From Peptoniphilus_B koenoeneniae (GTDB lineage: Bacteria > Bacillota > Clostridia > Tissierellales > Peptoniphilaceae), in NCBI RefSeq assembly GCF_030812875.1, contig NZ_JAUSTN010000003.1, forward strand, positions 124,001 to 188,000: a stretch of DNA of 64,000 nucleotides, in the 5' to 3' direction. Shown piece by piece: positions 17,177 to 26,393 of this stretch. Position numbers and translations under genes: made by a program. The first letter of the stretch is position 1, and each line of letters begins with the position of its first letter. Below the pieces are notes generated by a model that was not told where the DNA came from, searched no databases, and was given only the letters and a program-made list of their open reading frames with translations.

Positions 17177-17857
17177 ATGAAATTTAAAACTAATGCTTTC
17201 TTTTTAAAAATACTGGCTATTGTTACTATGGTAATTGATCATATGACTCTTGCTCTATCTTCTTTTTTGTCTGATAAAATTTATTTTTTAGGTAGGGGCA
17301 TTGGAAGGATTTCTTTTCCTATTTTTGCTTATTTAATTGCTCAGGGTTTTTACAAAACTAAAAACAGAAAAAAGTATTTATTTAGGCTTTTTCTTGTGGG
17401 ATTTATTAGTGAAGTGCCCTTTGACCTTCTTGTTTTCAATAATTTTTTTGATTTGTCTTATAATAATGTTTTTTGGACTTTATCTCTTGGTTTGTTTTCT
17501 CTTATGTCCTATGATTGGGTTCTTTCTTATTTTTCTGATAAAGATATTTTTTTGAGAAATCTTCTATCTTTTATTCCTTTTATTGCTTGTCTTTTTGTCA
17601 GTCATTTTTTAAAAAGTGATTATGGTGCTTTTGGGGTTGCTTTAATTTTTTTATTCGGCCAAGTTTATTTTCGCAAAGATTTATATTTTATTCCGGGCCT
17701 TTTAATTTTTTTACATACTCCTCTTGCGGCTTTTTCTATGCCTTTTATTGTTTTAGATGATCATTCTATGGGTCGTAAAATTCCTAAGCTTATTACTTAT
17801 GGTTTTTATCCTTTTCACATTATTTTAGGTCTTATTTTGCGTGATTTTATTTTTTAA
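17177..17857 (+). CDS. TraX-family integral membrane protein
   Basis: The 226-residue protein has about seven membrane segments. LKILAIVTMVIDHM at the N-terminus, GRISFPIFAYLIAQGFYKT and GFISEVPFDLL are the TraX family signature. F-plasmid TraX acetylates pilin; chromosomal relatives in Firmicutes have no proven role. There are no conjugation genes nearby, so it is a stand-alone copy. ATG follows GAGGTGG. It converges on the large surface protein gene. Confidence 0.88.
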   Translation: MKFKTNAFFLKILAIVTMVIDHMTLALSSFLSDKIYFLGRGIGRISFPIFAYLIAQGFYKTKNRKKYLFRLFLVGFISEVPFDLLVFNNFFDLSYNNVFWTLSLGLFSLMSYDWVLSYFSDKDIFLRNLLSFIPFIACLFVSHFLKSDYGAFGVALIFLFGQVYFRKDLYFIPGLLIFLHTPLAAFSMPFIVLDDHSMGRKIPKLITYGFYPFHIILGLILRDFIF

Positions 17858-17892
17858 TTTTAATAATCACAGGTTGTAAATTTAAATGTTAT

Positions 17893-17940
17893 AAAAATAA
17901 AAAATACCAGAGAAAATATAAATTCTCTCTGGTATTTGAT
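17893..17940 (-). terminator. Terminator of the surface protein gene (possibly bidirectional)
   Basis: AAATACCAGAGA (17902-17913) pairs with TCTCTGGTATTT (17926-17937), followed on the minus strand by TTTATTTTTATAAC. Confidence 0.75.
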
Positions 17941-17992
17941 TTAACTTTATGGTGTAACCAAAATGTCTATTTTTTTGATTATTTTCTTGTGA

Positions 17993-20900
17993 TTATTTTT
18001 TTTCGCTGAAATTATAAATTATTTGTGCTAATTCAGCTCTTTTGAAATTACCCTTTGGATTGAATGTGTTTTCATTAGTTCCATGTATAATGCCTAAATT
18101 TACAAGGTCTGTTACTGCATCTCTTGCCCATTCTGGAATAGCCTTAGCGTCTTTAAATTTTATAGTTTCCTTTTTAGTAGGTTTATCTAATTTTAATATT
18201 TTTGCCATTCTGTGGATAATTGTTGCCATTTCAGCCCTGCTTATTGTGGAATCTGGATCAAATTTCCCATTTCCTCTTCCTAGGATAATTTTATTTTCTT
18301 TTGCCCACGAAATAAATGGAGAATAATACTTGTCTGAACTTACGTCTACAAAGCCAGCTTTATTTGCTTTATTACTTATTCCTGCGTATCTTGCAAGAAC
18401 TGTTATAAATTCTGCTCTTGTTACTGGTTTTTCTGGATTGAAGTTTGAATCATCTGCTATGTCTTTAAAGTATCCTTTTTCTATACATAGGTCTATTGCT
18501 TTTTTTGCCCAATGATTTTCGTAGTCTTTTTGTATTTTTTGTGTTTCTTCTTTCTTTTCTATTTCTTTTGGTTTTTCATTTTGTGAGCTCAATACTATGC
18601 TAAAATGTCCTTGATATCTGTCATGTCTTTCTTCAACTTTAGGAGTCGGAGTTATTTCAGGATTTTCTTTTCCTGGATTTTCTTTTCCTGGGACTTCATG
18701 TTTTTCATACTTAGAAAGGGCATTTTGAATTGCCTTGTGGATTATGCGTGAGCTTACTGTAGCTCCAGAAATAGAGTCTATTCCTAATTTTTTACCTAAT
18801 TGATTTCCTAATACTTCATCCACGCTCTTGCCTATATAAGATCTCATAATTGGTAGGGCTTTTTTAAAATATCCTCCATTGTGTTCTTCGTCTTCATTTG
18901 GATCGTCATGAACAGTTTTATTATCTATTACATGAATTATTTTTCCTTCCTTTACCCAAACTTTTACCTTTATAGTGTAAGGTTCTATATAGTGAGTTCT
19001 TTTTACGTCAGCTTCTCCTTCAAGCTCTATGGCTCCCTCTAAAGGATTTTCAACTCCTGTTAGGCTCTTTAATGCTAAGTCTAAATCGCTTATTAGTTGT
19101 TCAACTGCTTGGTCAGAAATATTTATAACCATTAATTTTTCTTTTGCTCTTTTGTAAGATATTTCAACTTGTTGCCATTTTTCTTTGTCAAATTTTTGTG
19201 AATTGGCATCTAAAAGTTCCTTTTCAAACATTAAAGTGTTTATTTCTGATCTCTTGTTTGCAAATTTCATTTCTTTTGTAGCACCAACTACACTTGCTTT
19301 TGATGCTTTAGAGTCTTGATTTATACTTTTTGCTTCCTTTAATGCATTTTCAAAATATGCCTTAAATTCTTTTGTCAGCTTATTCTTGTCTACTTTTTCT
19401 GCCAAATCAATTTGATTTTTAAGCTCAGCCTTGTCAGTGTCTGTTGCTAAAACTTTAGGATTTACTATAAATGTCTTTCCTTCGTCATCATGAATGTTAT
19501 TGTTGTCAATATTTATGACAACAGCTTTTGGATTTGCTTCGCTTGGGTTGTTAGCAAATGCTTGGAAACCTAAAACTTTAAGCGTAGAAGGCATATTAAG
19601 CTCTGTAAATTTGTTGTTTCCAAAAGCTTGATTTCCAATTACTTCAAGTCCTTCAGGCAATTTAATATCTTTCAAATTATTATCTGCAAATCCAAGATAT
19701 TTTATTTCCTTTAATTTAGATCCTTCTTTAAATTTAACTTCATTCAAATTACTTTTTCTAAACGCTGCATCCATTATAGTATTTACGCTTGCTGGAAGTT
19801 CTATGGAGCCTAGGTCAGTTTCATAGAAGCAGGCCTGATCAATGTATTCTAGCTTATCGTTAAATTCCACTTTCAAGTCAAAATTGCTCATGAAAACGCC
19901 CATTCCTAATGTCTTTAAATCTCTCGGAAGTTTCACCTTGCTTATTTCGTTAAATTGCAAAGCATAGTCCTCAATTTCGACAACAGTATCTGGAATTTGG
20001 ACAGATTTTATATCAAACCCTTGGTTTAGATTTCTAAATGCATCCATGCCTATTACTTTTAAGTCTTTTCCATCAGGTGTTTTTGCAGGTATGACTAGAT
20101 TTTTATTCTTTCTAATTTTTAATAGACCTTGATCTGAAAAGCCTTCAAGCTTATCCTTCTTGTAGGTAAAGTCTTCTTGAGTCCATTTAGTGTAATCAAT
20201 AGTTGGTCCTTGTCCTGGATTTTTAGGATCTACTATATAATTTTCTTTGTCTTTTAATTTGTTAGGATTTTTGCCAGATTTTGTCCTTATAACTAATTTT
20301 CCATTGTAGGCATCAGAACCTGTATTTGTTTCAAAGGCTTGCTTGCCTATTGTTTTTAAGCTATCAGGTACTATAATTTCTTCAAGATTATTTTCAGCAA
20401 AAGCTAAATCTGATATAGCTTCTATATCGCCCTTAAATTCAACCTTGTTGAGTTTATTGCCCCTCATAAGGACTGCTGGTATCTCAGTTATTCCCTTAGG
20501 CACAATCAAGCTTGTAATTTCATTTCTAAAAAATACAGCTTCACCAAGACCCAATAAACTATCAGGTAGCTTTATCTCTCCGCTTATATTATTAAAAGCA
20601 AAGGCCATTTGACCGATATATTTGTAGCCTTCAGGTATTGACAGATCACCAGTGATTCCCTTTTCGCCATATTTACCCATGAAGGCCACATCAGTGACAG
20701 CTTCAACTTTTTTTCCCTTGGTATCCTTACTTGGAAGCACAAGTTTTTTTAGAGTCTTGGATTTTTTTAATCCAGCTTCAGAAAATCCCGCAACTGCATT
20801 TAAGTTTACTGTGGTCTCTACATTGTTTTCTTCATATTTAATGGGCATTTCTTTATATTTGAAGTCTTCGGCTGTCCATTCTGATTCGTGCTTATCCGGT

Positions 20901-23485
20901 TTTGAAGGTTCAGAGCTTGTATTCCTTACAATAACTTCCCAGAAATTACCACTATCTCCAATTGTTTCTTTGATTTTATCAGAGGAAACATAGCATTTTA
21001 CCGTTATATTTTCATAATTTAAAAACGCATTTCCCTCTATATAAAGCATAGAGTCTGGTAGTTCGATTTCTGTTAAACCAGAGCTTGAAAATGCTTGTTC
21101 TCCTATTGTTTCATAGCCCTTTGGTATTACAATTTTCTTTATTTGAGGATCTACGTCACTAAAAGCATAATCAGCTACTCCTGTGACTTTCTTTCCCTTA
21201 GTGTCTACTTCCGGCAATTTTAAAGTAACATCTTCTCCCAGTTTCTTGTATTTCTGTAAACCTTCTCTGGAAAAATCTGAAACTTTATCTTTTTCATAAG
21301 AAAAATCACTGGCTACAAACTCAACTGTTTGCTTCTCAGCTTGCTTAGGATCTACTATATAGTTATTTCCAGCTTTTATATTGTTTGGATTATTCTTTTG
21401 AGGTGTCCAAAGGATTACCTTATTTTCGCCTTTTTTAAGTGGATTTTCCTTGCCAATGTTTCCATCAAAAACATCTCTTTCTATACAGCCCTTCTTTAAG
21501 CTTAAAGGTATATTTACTTCCTTTATTTTGTTGTTTTTAAATGCCTCTGCCCAAATACGATCCGTTTTGTTTCCTAGGGTAAGGCTTGCTATCTGATTGT
21601 CCATAAAAGAGCTTGGTCCTATGGATGTACAAGAATTAGGAAGTACAAGACTTGTCAGTTTATTTCCCTTAAAGGCTGCTTTAGATGGATATTTGAATGT
21701 TTCTGGCAATGTTAAATTTGTCAGTTCATTATTTTCAAAGGCACTATCTTGAACATAAAGAAGTCCATCGTGTAATTTAAGATTTTTTATGCCACAATTT
21801 TTAAAGGCCCTGCTTTGGATATGGGTGTAATTTCCAGGTATATCTACACTTTCAATCTTTTTGTCCTTGAAGGCATCGTCTTCTACCCATACCGGCTTAT
21901 ATCCATTTGGATCTTTCTCAGGTAAAACAAGGTTTTTATTGCTTTCAAGTTTTTTTATTCCTTTTTCAGATAGACCTGTCAAACAATAGTATGCTTGAGC
22001 ATCCTCATTGTCTGGCTCTGGATCATAAGTGTAGTAGGTGAAATCCTCTGCACACCATTTATCAAGTGAATATTTGTCCTTTAATTTTATCTCAATAGTC
22101 ACATCTGCCGAGGGCATAATAAAGCTATTATCTTTGACCTGCAAGTTTGAATATTGTCCTTTTTTTACACTTACTTTCAATATTTCTTTTGTATCGTCAG
22201 TAATCTTATAGGACAGACTTACTTTTTCTCCTGCTTTTGCTTCATTAGCTGGGTTTGTAGATAGTGTGACTCCTTTGTCTAAATTGAAATTTATTTTGTA
22301 TTTATCTACATTTTTCTTTACATCTCTCAAATAGATAAATTTAACTAGTCCACCGCCCTCTTGGTTATCAAAAGCCATGCTGTGTATGCTAACTTTACCC
22401 TTTGTGTTATCTATTTCAACATTTTTAAGTCTATTATAAGCAAAAGAATTTAAGCCTATTTTCTCTACTGAGTTTGGAATCCTAAGGCTTTCCAGCTTGT
22501 TGTAACAGAAAGCATTTTGTTCAATTACTTTAAGACTATCTGGAAAATCAATTTTAGATATTGAATTTCCTGAAAAGGCGCTATCTTCTATTTTTTCTAA
22601 ATGTGATGGCAAAATGACTTCTTCAAAGGCAAGTGAAGCATCATCTATTGACCTATTAATAAATGCTAACTTATATATGCTTTTTACCTTTTTACCATCT
22701 ATAACTGATGGAATATTTAGAATATGGTTAGTCTTTCTCTTTTCTTGGCCTTTGCTACTAAGCCCAGTTATTACAAGACCTTCTTCTTCCCTGGCTCTTT
22801 CTCTTACAGTAAAATCTTCTTCTGTATATTCATTAGATGCCTTAGCTGTTATGGTGAAATCTTCTTTTTTACAATTTGAAAATTCTATTTTGTCTATTTT
22901 CGAAATATGTAAATTTGTGCTTTTATCAAAGGCATCTTTAAAAATTTTTGTTACTGAATCTGGCACTTCTACATCAGAAATATTATTTTCTGCAAAAGAA
23001 AAAGCAGAAATCTCCGTCAAAGAATTCGGCAAGGTCAAGTGCTTAATTTGATTTTTCCTAAATGCACTATATCCTATTTTTTTAATAGTATTAGGCAAAT
23101 TTAGCTCTTCTATATTATTTCCATAAAAAGCTTGACTGCCTATTTCTGTTATTTGATCGGAAAAAATTATAGACTTTATTCCCAAATTTTCAAATCCAGA
23201 TTGGCTAATCATATAAATAGGATTGCCATGGTTAGTCTTTAAGCTTGGAAAATATAAGACTCCATTGTTTGCCTTTAGTTTATCCTTTCCTCTTTCAGAG
23301 AGTCTTGAAAAGGATACTCCTTGAAAAAAGAAATCCTCCTCATTCCACTCTTTTGTACTGATACTTTCTCTTTTAGAGCCTACTTTTGTAGAATCTTCTT
23401 CTGCATATATTATCTGTCCTGGAAGACAAGAAAATAATACTACAAAAGCCAAAAGTAAACTCAGCAACTTTCTTACTTTTTTCAT
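17993..23485 (-). CDS. Large LRR surface protein with FMN-binding domain and three SLH domains
   Basis: The protein has 1830 residues. A Sec signal peptide covers about 1-28 (cleavage after IIYA). Six blocks each start with a W/E-x-x-EDF motif (about 47, 221, 477, 724, 870 and 1101) and continue as BspA/LRR_5-type leucine-rich repeats. A beta-type insert lies at about 395-470 and helical FIVAR-like segments at about 1351-1475. An FMN-binding domain (about 1490-1595) contains DSISGAT; Thr1576 fits the ApbE flavinylation site. After PGKENPGKENPE come three SLH domains (about 1655-1830), which bind secondary cell-wall polymer. It is therefore an S-layer-type surface protein with a likely flavin cofactor. 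A Fur-box-like site lies in its leader. Confidence 0.92.
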   Translation of the reverse strand: MKKVRKLLSLLLAFVVLFSCLPGQIIYAEEDSTKVGSKRESISTKEWNEEDFFFQGVSFSRLSERGKDKLKANNGVLYFPSLKTNHGNPIYMISQSGFENLGIKSIIFSDQITEIGSQAFYGNNIEELNLPNTIKKIGYSAFRKNQIKHLTLPNSLTEISAFSFAENNISDVEVPDSVTKIFKDAFDKSTNLHISKIDKIEFSNCKKEDFTITAKASNEYTEEDFTVRERAREEEGLVITGLSSKGQEKRKTNHILNIPSVIDGKKVKSIYKLAFINRSIDDASLAFEEVILPSHLEKIEDSAFSGNSISKIDFPDSLKVIEQNAFCYNKLESLRIPNSVEKIGLNSFAYNRLKNVEIDNTKGKVSIHSMAFDNQEGGGLVKFIYLRDVKKNVDKYKINFNLDKGVTLSTNPANEAKAGEKVSLSYKITDDTKEILKVSVKKGQYSNLQVKDNSFIMPSADVTIEIKLKDKYSLDKWCAEDFTYYTYDPEPDNEDAQAYYCLTGLSEKGIKKLESNKNLVLPEKDPNGYKPVWVEDDAFKDKKIESVDIPGNYTHIQSRAFKNCGIKNLKLHDGLLYVQDSAFENNELTNLTLPETFKYPSKAAFKGNKLTSLVLPNSCTSIGPSSFMDNQIASLTLGNKTDRIWAEAFKNNKIKEVNIPLSLKKGCIERDVFDGNIGKENPLKKGENKVILWTPQKNNPNNIKAGNNYIVDPKQAEKQTVEFVASDFSYEKDKVSDFSREGLQKYKKLGEDVTLKLPEVDTKGKKVTGVADYAFSDVDPQIKKIVIPKGYETIGEQAFSSSGLTEIELPDSMLYIEGNAFLNYENITVKCYVSSDKIKETIGDSGNFWEVIVRNTSSEPSKPDKHESEWTAEDFKYKEMPIKYEENNVETTVNLNAVAGFSEAGLKKSKTLKKLVLPSKDTKGKKVEAVTDVAFMGKYGEKGITGDLSIPEGYKYIGQMAFAFNNISGEIKLPDSLLGLGEAVFFRNEITSLIVPKGITEIPAVLMRGNKLNKVEFKGDIEAISDLAFAENNLEEIIVPDSLKTIGKQAFETNTGSDAYNGKLVIRTKSGKNPNKLKDKENYIVDPKNPGQGPTIDYTKWTQEDFTYKKDKLEGFSDQGLLKIRKNKNLVIPAKTPDGKDLKVIGMDAFRNLNQGFDIKSVQIPDTVVEIEDYALQFNEISKVKLPRDLKTLGMGVFMSNFDLKVEFNDKLEYIDQACFYETDLGSIELPASVNTIMDAAFRKSNLNEVKFKEGSKLKEIKYLGFADNNLKDIKLPEGLEVIGNQAFGNNKFTELNMPSTLKVLGFQAFANNPSEANPKAVVINIDNNNIHDDEGKTFIVNPKVLATDTDKAELKNQIDLAEKVDKNKLTKEFKAYFENALKEAKSINQDSKASKASVVGATKEMKFANKRSEINTLMFEKELLDANSQKFDKEKWQQVEISYKRAKEKLMVINISDQAVEQLISDLDLALKSLTGVENPLEGAIELEGEADVKRTHYIEPYTIKVKVWVKEGKIIHVIDNKTVHDDPNEDEEHNGGYFKKALPIMRSYIGKSVDEVLGNQLGKKLGIDSISGATVSSRIIHKAIQNALSKYEKHEVPGKENPGKENPEITPTPKVEERHDRYQGHFSIVLSSQNEKPKEIEKKEETQKIQKDYENHWAKKAIDLCIEKGYFKDIADDSNFNPEKPVTRAEFITVLARYAGISNKANKAGFVDVSSDKYYSPFISWAKENKIILGRGNGKFDPDSTISRAEMATIIHRMAKILKLDKPTKKETIKFKDAKAIPEWARDAVTDLVNLGIIHGTNENTFNPKGNFKRAELAQIIYNFSEKK

Positions 23486-23504
23486 AAAATCCCCCTTTTG
23501 GTAT

Positions 23505-23519
23505 TGATAATAATTATCT
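23505..23519. promoter_or_regulatory. Fur-box-like operator
   Basis: TGATAAT-A-ATTATCT matches the B. subtilis-type 7-1-7 Fur box (TGATAATNATTATCA) at 13 of 14 defined positions. It lies just after the predicted transcription start of the surface protein gene, a position suited to repression by iron-bound Fur. Confidence 0.6.
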
Positions 23520-23527
23520 TTAGCTAT

Positions 23528-23556
23528 ATTACATCATGTTCTTTTTTCTTTGTCAA
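23528..23556 (-). promoter_or_regulatory. Promoter of the surface protein gene
   Basis: TTGACA (23556-23551), 17-bp spacer, TGTAAT (23533-23528). Expected start is near 23521, next to the Fur-like site. Confidence 0.7.
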
Positions 23557-23872
23557 TAAATTAGTTGCATCCAATTAAAAAAATATTAATTTGTTTTTTA
23601 ATTATCTAATTTTTATTTTAAGACTCTATAAAATTAAGATAATGATTAATAAAGAAAAATCAGAAATTGAAGAAAAATGAAAAAACTGAAAGATATAAAG
23701 ACATGTTTTAAGAAATAATTTGCGGCCATTAAAAGGAAAAGTTCATACTTTTTTATAGAAAATTATTATCCTGCTTTCTTTTTTTTAATGTTAGAAATAT
23801 TTATGGTCTAAAAAATATTTTTATATTAAGAATTTTTTAGAGACTCATTTTTTAAGTAGATATTATATGGCA
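23557..23872. other. AT-rich intergenic stretch with no feature seen
   Basis: I see only very short open frames without ribosome sites, and no repeat, RNA or clear promoter between the surface protein promoter and the ribosomal operon terminator. Confidence 0.6.
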
Positions 23873-23873
23873 T

Positions 23874-23904
23874 AAAAAAAGTATCTCGACATTTTCGAGA
23901 TACT
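23874..23904 (-). terminator. Terminator of the ribosomal protein superoperon
   Basis: AGTATCTCGA (23880-23889) pairs with TCGAGATACT (23895-23904), followed by seven T residues on the minus strand, 25 bases after rplQ. Confidence 0.88.
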
Positions 23905-23929
23905 ATTTAAAAATATTTTTAAATTTTAT

Positions 23930-24271
23930 TTATACTAATTGTAGTATTGCAACTTCCGCTGCATCTCCACGACGTGGACCTTTTTTTAATATTCTTGTAT
24001 AGCCACCGTTTCTTTCTTGATATTTGGGTGCTATTTCTGTGAATAATTTTGTCACTACATCTTCATCATATATATATGCAAGGGCTTGTCTTCTTGCGTG
24101 AAGATCGCCTCTTTTTCCAAGGCTTATCATTTTTTCTGCCATTCTTCTTGTTTCTTTTGCTCTTGTTAATGTTGTTTCTATTTGTCCTTCTCTTAAAAAG
24201 CTTGTTACAAGATTACGAAGCATGGCAAGTCTGTGGTCTGTTGGTCTTCCCAATTTTCTGAGTTTTGCCAT
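23930..24271 (-). CDS. rplQ: 50S ribosomal protein L17
   Basis: The 113-residue protein shows RKLGRPTDHRLAMLRNLVTS and the NGGYTRILK ending typical of bacterial L17. It binds 23S rRNA near the exit tunnel region. It is the last gene of the superoperon, 10 bases after rpoA, followed by a strong terminator. Confidence 0.98.
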   Translation of the reverse strand: MAKLRKLGRPTDHRLAMLRNLVTSFLREGQIETTLTRAKETRRMAEKMISLGKRGDLHARRQALAYIYDEDVVTKLFTEIAPKYQERNGGYTRILKKGPRRGDAAEVAILQLV

Positions 24272-24281
24272 CTTTACCTCC

Positions 24282-25229
24282 TTACTCTTCTTCTTCTCTT
24301 AGACCTAGTCCAAGTTCTGCTAATTTATTTCTCACTTCGTCAAGTGATTTTTTCCCTAAGTTTCTAACTTTCATCATGTCTTGTTCTGATTTGTTTGTAA
24401 GTTCTTCTACCGTGTTTATGTTTGCTCTCTTCAAGCAGTTGAAGCTTCTTACTGAAAGGTCAAGTTCTTCTACTGTCATTTCTAAAACTTTTCCTTTTTG
24501 ATCTTCTTCTTTTTCTACCATGATGTTTACTTCACTTACATGGTCTGTTAGGCCTATAAATAGTTTCAAGTGTTCTGTTAGAATTTTTGCTGCAAGGGAT
24601 GTTGCTTCATCGGCTTTCATTGAACCGTCTGTTGTTACTTCTAATATTAGTTTGTCGTAATCTGTTCTGTTTCCAACTCTTGTGTTTTCTACTTTCCAGT
24701 TTACTTTTTTTATTGGCGTGTAATTTGAATCTATAGGTATTACTCCTATTGTATTCACTTCTTCTTGTTTGAGTTCAGAAGGCTCGTATCCACGTCCTCT
24801 TTCCACTGTCATCTCGATATAGACATCAGCATCTTCGTTTAATGTTGCTATATGTTGATCAGGGTTTATTATTTGAAGTTCTGGCGGACATTGTATGTCT
24901 TTTGCCGATAGTTCTCCTGGTCCTTTTTTTTCTATAACAACATTTACAGGTTCATCTTCTGTTAGTTTTAATACCACACTTTTTATGTTCAGGATTATTT
25001 CCGGAACGTCTTCTAAAACTCCAGGAATTGTTGCAAATTCATGCTCTACTCCCCTTATGTTTAAGAAGGTTACTGCTGAACCCGGTAGTGATGATAATAA
25101 AACTCTACGTAGTGAGTTTCCTATTGTAATGCCGTATCCACTTTCAAGGGGTTCCACTACAAATTTTCCAAATTTGCCATCTTCGCTTAATTCTTCAATT
25201 TTTATGCTAGGCTTTTCTATTTCTATCAT
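24282..25229 (-). CDS. rpoA: RNA polymerase subunit alpha
   Basis: The 315-residue protein has the normal two domains: the N-terminal dimerisation domain (about 1-230; FVVEPLESGYGITIGNSLRRVLLSSLPG) and the C-terminal domain (about 245-315; LDLSVRSFNCLKRANI, NLGKKSLDEV), which contacts UP elements and activators. It follows rpsK by 20 bases; the rpsD gene usually found here is absent. Confidence 0.98.
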   Translation of the reverse strand: MIEIEKPSIKIEELSEDGKFGKFVVEPLESGYGITIGNSLRRVLLSSLPGSAVTFLNIRGVEHEFATIPGVLEDVPEIILNIKSVVLKLTEDEPVNVVIEKKGPGELSAKDIQCPPELQIINPDQHIATLNEDADVYIEMTVERGRGYEPSELKQEEVNTIGVIPIDSNYTPIKKVNWKVENTRVGNRTDYDKLILEVTTDGSMKADEATSLAAKILTEHLKLFIGLTDHVSEVNIMVEKEEDQKGKVLEMTVEELDLSVRSFNCLKRANINTVEELTNKSEQDMMKVRNLGKKSLDEVRNKLAELGLGLREEEE

Positions 25230-25249
25230 GGGTTCCCTCCTCTTGGGTA

Positions 25250-25645
25250 TTAAACTCTTCTACGTTTAGGCGGTCTGCATCCGTTATGTGGAATAGGTGT
25301 TACATCTTTTATCATTGTAACTTCTAAGCCTGATGCTTGAAGTGATCTTATGGCTGCTTCTCTTCCTGAACCCGGTCCTTTTACATAAACTTCTACTGTT
25401 TTTAGTCCATGTTCTTTTGCTTTTGCTGCTGCTGATTCTGCTGCTTCTTGTGCTGCAAACGGTGTTGACTTTCTTGATCCTCTAAATCCAAGTTGTCCTG
25501 CGCTTGCCCAGGAGATTACATTTCCGCTCATATCTGTTAGAGTAACCATTGTGTTGTTAAAAGTTGATGCTATATGAGCTTGACCTTTTTCTATATTTTT
25601 ACGCTCACGTCTTCTAACTCTTGTTACTTTTTGTTTTTTAGCCAT
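25250..25645 (-). CDS. rpsK: 30S ribosomal protein S11
   Basis: The 131-residue protein shows AHIASTFNNTMVTLTD and the C-terminal PHNGCRPPKRRRV typical of S11, part of the 30S platform. It lies between rpsM (11-base gap) and rpoA. Confidence 0.98.
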   Translation of the reverse strand: MAKKQKVTRVRRRERKNIEKGQAHIASTFNNTMVTLTDMSGNVISWASAGQLGFRGSRKSTPFAAQEAAESAAAKAKEHGLKTVEVYVKGPGSGREAAIRSLQASGLEVTMIKDVTPIPHNGCRPPKRRRV

Positions 25646-25656
25646 GTCTACCTCCT

Positions 25657-26019
25657 TTATTTATTCTTTGAAACTAATTTTTTAGGACCTTTTCTGGTTC
25701 TTGCATTAGTTTTTGTTTTTTGTCCACGTACAGGTAATCCTTTTTTATGACGTATTCCTCTATAGCAGTTAATTTCTCTAAGTCTTTTTATATTTAATGC
25801 TATATCTCTACGTAAGTCTCCTTCTACGTGATATTTATCTATTTCATCTCTTATGCGAGCTAATTCACCTTCTGTGAGGTCTTTTACTCTTGTGTCCAAA
25901 TCGACTTCTGCATTTTTTAGTATTTCTCTTGATCTGTTTTTACCAATGCCGAAGATATATGTTAATCCGATTTCAACACGTTTTTCCCTAGGTAAGTCTA
26001 TACCAGCAATTCTTGCCAT
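25657..26019 (-). CDS. rpsM: 30S ribosomal protein S13
   Basis: The 120-residue protein starts MARIAGIDLPREKRVEIGLTY and has the basic tail TKTNARTRKGPKK. It lies in the 30S head and contacts the P-site tRNA and 50S bridge. First of the alpha-operon part after rpmJ. Confidence 0.98.
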   Translation of the reverse strand: MARIAGIDLPREKRVEIGLTYIFGIGKNRSREILKNAEVDLDTRVKDLTEGELARIRDEIDKYHVEGDLRRDIALNIKRLREINCYRGIRHKKGLPVRGQKTKTNARTRKGPKKLVSKNK

Positions 26020-26031
26020 TTCATACCTCCA

Positions 26032-26145
26032 TTAGCCTTGTCTTTGTTTGTGCTTCGGGTTTTCGCAAATAACCATTACTCTACCTTTACGCTTAATGAT
26101 TTTGCATTTTTCGCACATCTTTTTTACAGATGGTCTTACTTTCAT
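26032..26145 (-). CDS. rpmJ: 50S ribosomal protein L36
   Basis: I translated this 37-residue protein by hand: it begins MKVRPSVKKMCEKCK and ends NPKHKQRQG. The cysteines of CEKC and the later Cys and His form the zinc-binding type of L36. ATG follows a GGAGGGAT site. It lies in the usual place between infA and rpsM. Confidence 0.97.
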   Translation of the reverse strand: MKVRPSVKKMCEKCKIIKRKGRVMVICENPKHKQRQG

Positions 26146-26172
26146 CTTATCCCTCCTAAGTCACAATAGGGT

Positions 26173-26391
26173 TTATTTATTTCTCCAAGTTATTCTGCCG
26201 CGAGTTAAGTCATAGGGTGACAGCTCTACTGTTACCTTGTCTCCTGGCAAAATCCTTATATAGTTCATTCTTAACTTTCCTGAGATGTGTGCAAGTATTA
26301 CGTGCCCATTCTCAAGTTCTACTTTAAAATTTGTGTTAGGTAAAGCATCTATAACTTTGCCTTCTACTTCTATTACATCTTCTTTTGCCAC
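26173..26391 (-). CDS. infA: Translation initiation factor IF-1
   Basis: The 72-residue single S1/OB domain starts MAKEDVIEVEGKVI and has the LPNTNFKVELENGH and RIRILPGDKV-like region (here YIRILPGDKV). It occupies the 30S A site during initiation. It follows the KOW gene directly. Confidence 0.97.
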   Translation of the reverse strand: MAKEDVIEVEGKVIDALPNTNFKVELENGHVILAHISGKLRMNYIRILPGDKVTVELSPYDLTRGRITWRNK

Positions 26392-26393
26392 AG

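Noticed and set aside
17177..17857. TraX-family gene as evidence for a conjugative element
   Set aside because: No relaxase, type IV secretion or integrase gene nearby; chromosomal TraX homologues are common.
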